Positions 33,803 through 34,367 of a DNA stretch of 34,367 nucleotides are shown here, in pieces (position 1 is the first letter of the stretch; each line of letters opens with the position of its first letter). A program made the position numbers and the translations under genes. The stretch comes from Pseudopedobacter sp. (GTDB lineage Bacteria; Bacteroidota; Bacteroidia; Sphingobacteriales; Sphingobacteriaceae), in contig JACMOI010000116.1 in the NCBI GenBank assembly GCA_014378105.1, positions 1-34,367 of the forward strand, written 5' to 3'. Under the pieces are notes generated by a model. That model was not told where the DNA came from. It saw only the letters and a program-made list of their open reading frames with translations, and ran no database searches.

Positions 33803-34216
33803 TTAAAGCTGCTTTGGGGTATTCATTAATAATAGGGCATTTACTAAAGTAAAAAGTAAACCCAACACCATAGCGCCAAATATTCTCTCCATATAATCAA
33901 CAGTAAGATCTTGAGCGAAAATGGAAATATAAATAAAGCTTGCTGCTGCAGCTAGAAGACCTCCTATCGCTAAAATTTTAAAACCTTCGAAAATACCCTC
34001 GAAAAAACTAAGTTTTCCACCAAGTTCTTTTCTATAGCCTTTTATTCCAAAATAAAGTCCAATGAATGGGATCAGTATGGAGGTGTATTCTATCCAGCTA
34101 TTGCTAGATTCTTCAACATTCTGAGGATTATAGCCTACTGATTGCATTAAAACAATCCACAAAGCGGATACCAGACCAATAATTATTCCTGAAATGACTG
34201 CATTTTTCATCTTCAT
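33803..34216 (-). CDS. DUF4199 membrane protein
   Basis: A 137-residue membrane protein of the DUF4199 family, common in Bacteroidota. Predicted TM helices lie at about 8-27, 45-60, 80-100 and 112-132. The conserved segment between helices 2 and 3 is GIKGYRKELGGKLSFFEGIF (about 59-78). The function is unknown. It is the first gene of the DUF4199-DUF2752-TM2 unit. ATG codons occur at 34216 and 34210. It is divergent from the partial gene at the right edge, and the shared 108-base gap must hold both promoters. Confidence 0.82.
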   Translation of the reverse strand: MKMKNAVISGIIIGLVSALWIVLMQSVGYNPQNVEESSNSWIEYTSILIPFIGLYFGIKGYRKELGGKLSFFEGIFEGFKILAIGGLLAAAASFIYISIFAQDLTVDYMERIFGAMVLGLLFTLVNALLLMNTPKQL

Positions 34217-34301
34217 GGGTTTAAATAATTAATAAATTAAATATAAAGTTAATTTGCTTCTATACCAACCTTTATGTGGATAATGGTTTAAAACCAATAG
34301 C

Positions 34302-34309
34302 TATATTTG
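34302..34309 (+). promoter_or_regulatory. Candidate -7 box (TATATTTG) for the right-edge gene
   Basis: TATATTTG is an exact TAnnTTTG match 15 bases upstream of the ATG at 34325, which would give a leader of about 12 bases. The -33 element is not clear. Confidence 0.4.
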
Positions 34310-34324
34310 TACCAGAATCTATTT

Positions 34325-34367
34325 ATGAATATCAAAGAAATACTAGAGAATTATAAGACGGATAAAC
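34325..34367 (+). CDS. 5' end of a gene cut by the window (possibly mfd)
   Basis: The frame MNIKEILENYKTDK runs off the right edge. As I recall, transcription-repair coupling factor Mfd of Bacteroidota often starts with a similar MNIRELLERYK-type sequence, so mfd is a possible identity. Fourteen residues are not enough to be sure. Confidence 0.45.
   Translation, partial: MNIKEILENYKTDK

Noticed and set aside
1-34367. Mobile elements, CRISPR arrays and RNA genes
   Set aside because: I saw no transposase, integrase, terminal repeats, spaced direct repeats or tRNA/rRNA sequence in any part of the window.

Overview
The window looks like chromosomal DNA from a member of the Bacteroidota, most probably a Pedobacter-like Sphingobacteriaceae. 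The reasons are its low GC content, a secreted protein with a type IX secretion C-terminal domain, a carboxypeptidase-regulatory-like (TonB-plug type) secreted protein, a TPR protein ending in a bare dimerisation/phosphotransfer domain, several TAnnTTTG promoter boxes of the Bacteroidota sigma type, and gene sets typical of the phylum (rsfS-ftsH-LUD next to birA). I saw no rRNA, tRNA, CRISPR array, insertion sequence or phage gene.

Layout. 1-7759: a LUD-domain gene and an rsfS-ftsH operon on the minus strand, divergent from birA-dsbD-pfkA-gmhA on the plus strand. 7863-13111: a GNAT-nitrilase fusion, a T9SS cargo protein, peptide deformylase, a small secreted protein, and an nfuA-like/mrp pair for Fe-S cluster handling. 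13238-20746: an AsmA-like/GT51 peptidoglycan transglycosylase, then a GH15 glucosidase/trehalase-type enzyme facing a fused trehalose-6-phosphate synthase/phosphatase, and an MscS channel. The last three suggest osmotic and compatible-solute control. 20819-22204: a nitroreductase and ribosomal protein S16 with a long acidic tail, separated by a strong bidirectional terminator.

22578-28171 is the most interesting region. It is a compact plus-strand cluster of eight genes that encodes nearly a complete private type II fatty-acid synthase: ketoreductase, hotdog dehydratase, acyl carrier protein with an unusual PST attachment motif, FabB-like ketosynthase, FabI-like enoyl reductase and AcpS-type phosphopantetheinyl transferase. 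An alpha/beta hydrolase and a PlsC-like acyltransferase follow. Genes overlap or abut nearly throughout. No malonyl-CoA transacylase is present, so malonyl-ACP would have to come from the housekeeping pathway. The dehydratase and the ketosynthase are each split by an apparent one-base deletion, so the system is either decaying here or carries sequence errors. The product is unknown; a dedicated acyl chain for a special lipid or acylated product is my inference.

28175-34367: a TPR lipoprotein-like secreted protein, a zinc-ribbon coiled-coil protein overlapping a Nif3-family gene, a TPR/DHp signalling protein preceded by a perfect 9-bp inverted repeat, a three-gene membrane-protein operon (DUF4199, DUF2752, TM2), and the first 14 codons of a gene that may be mfd.
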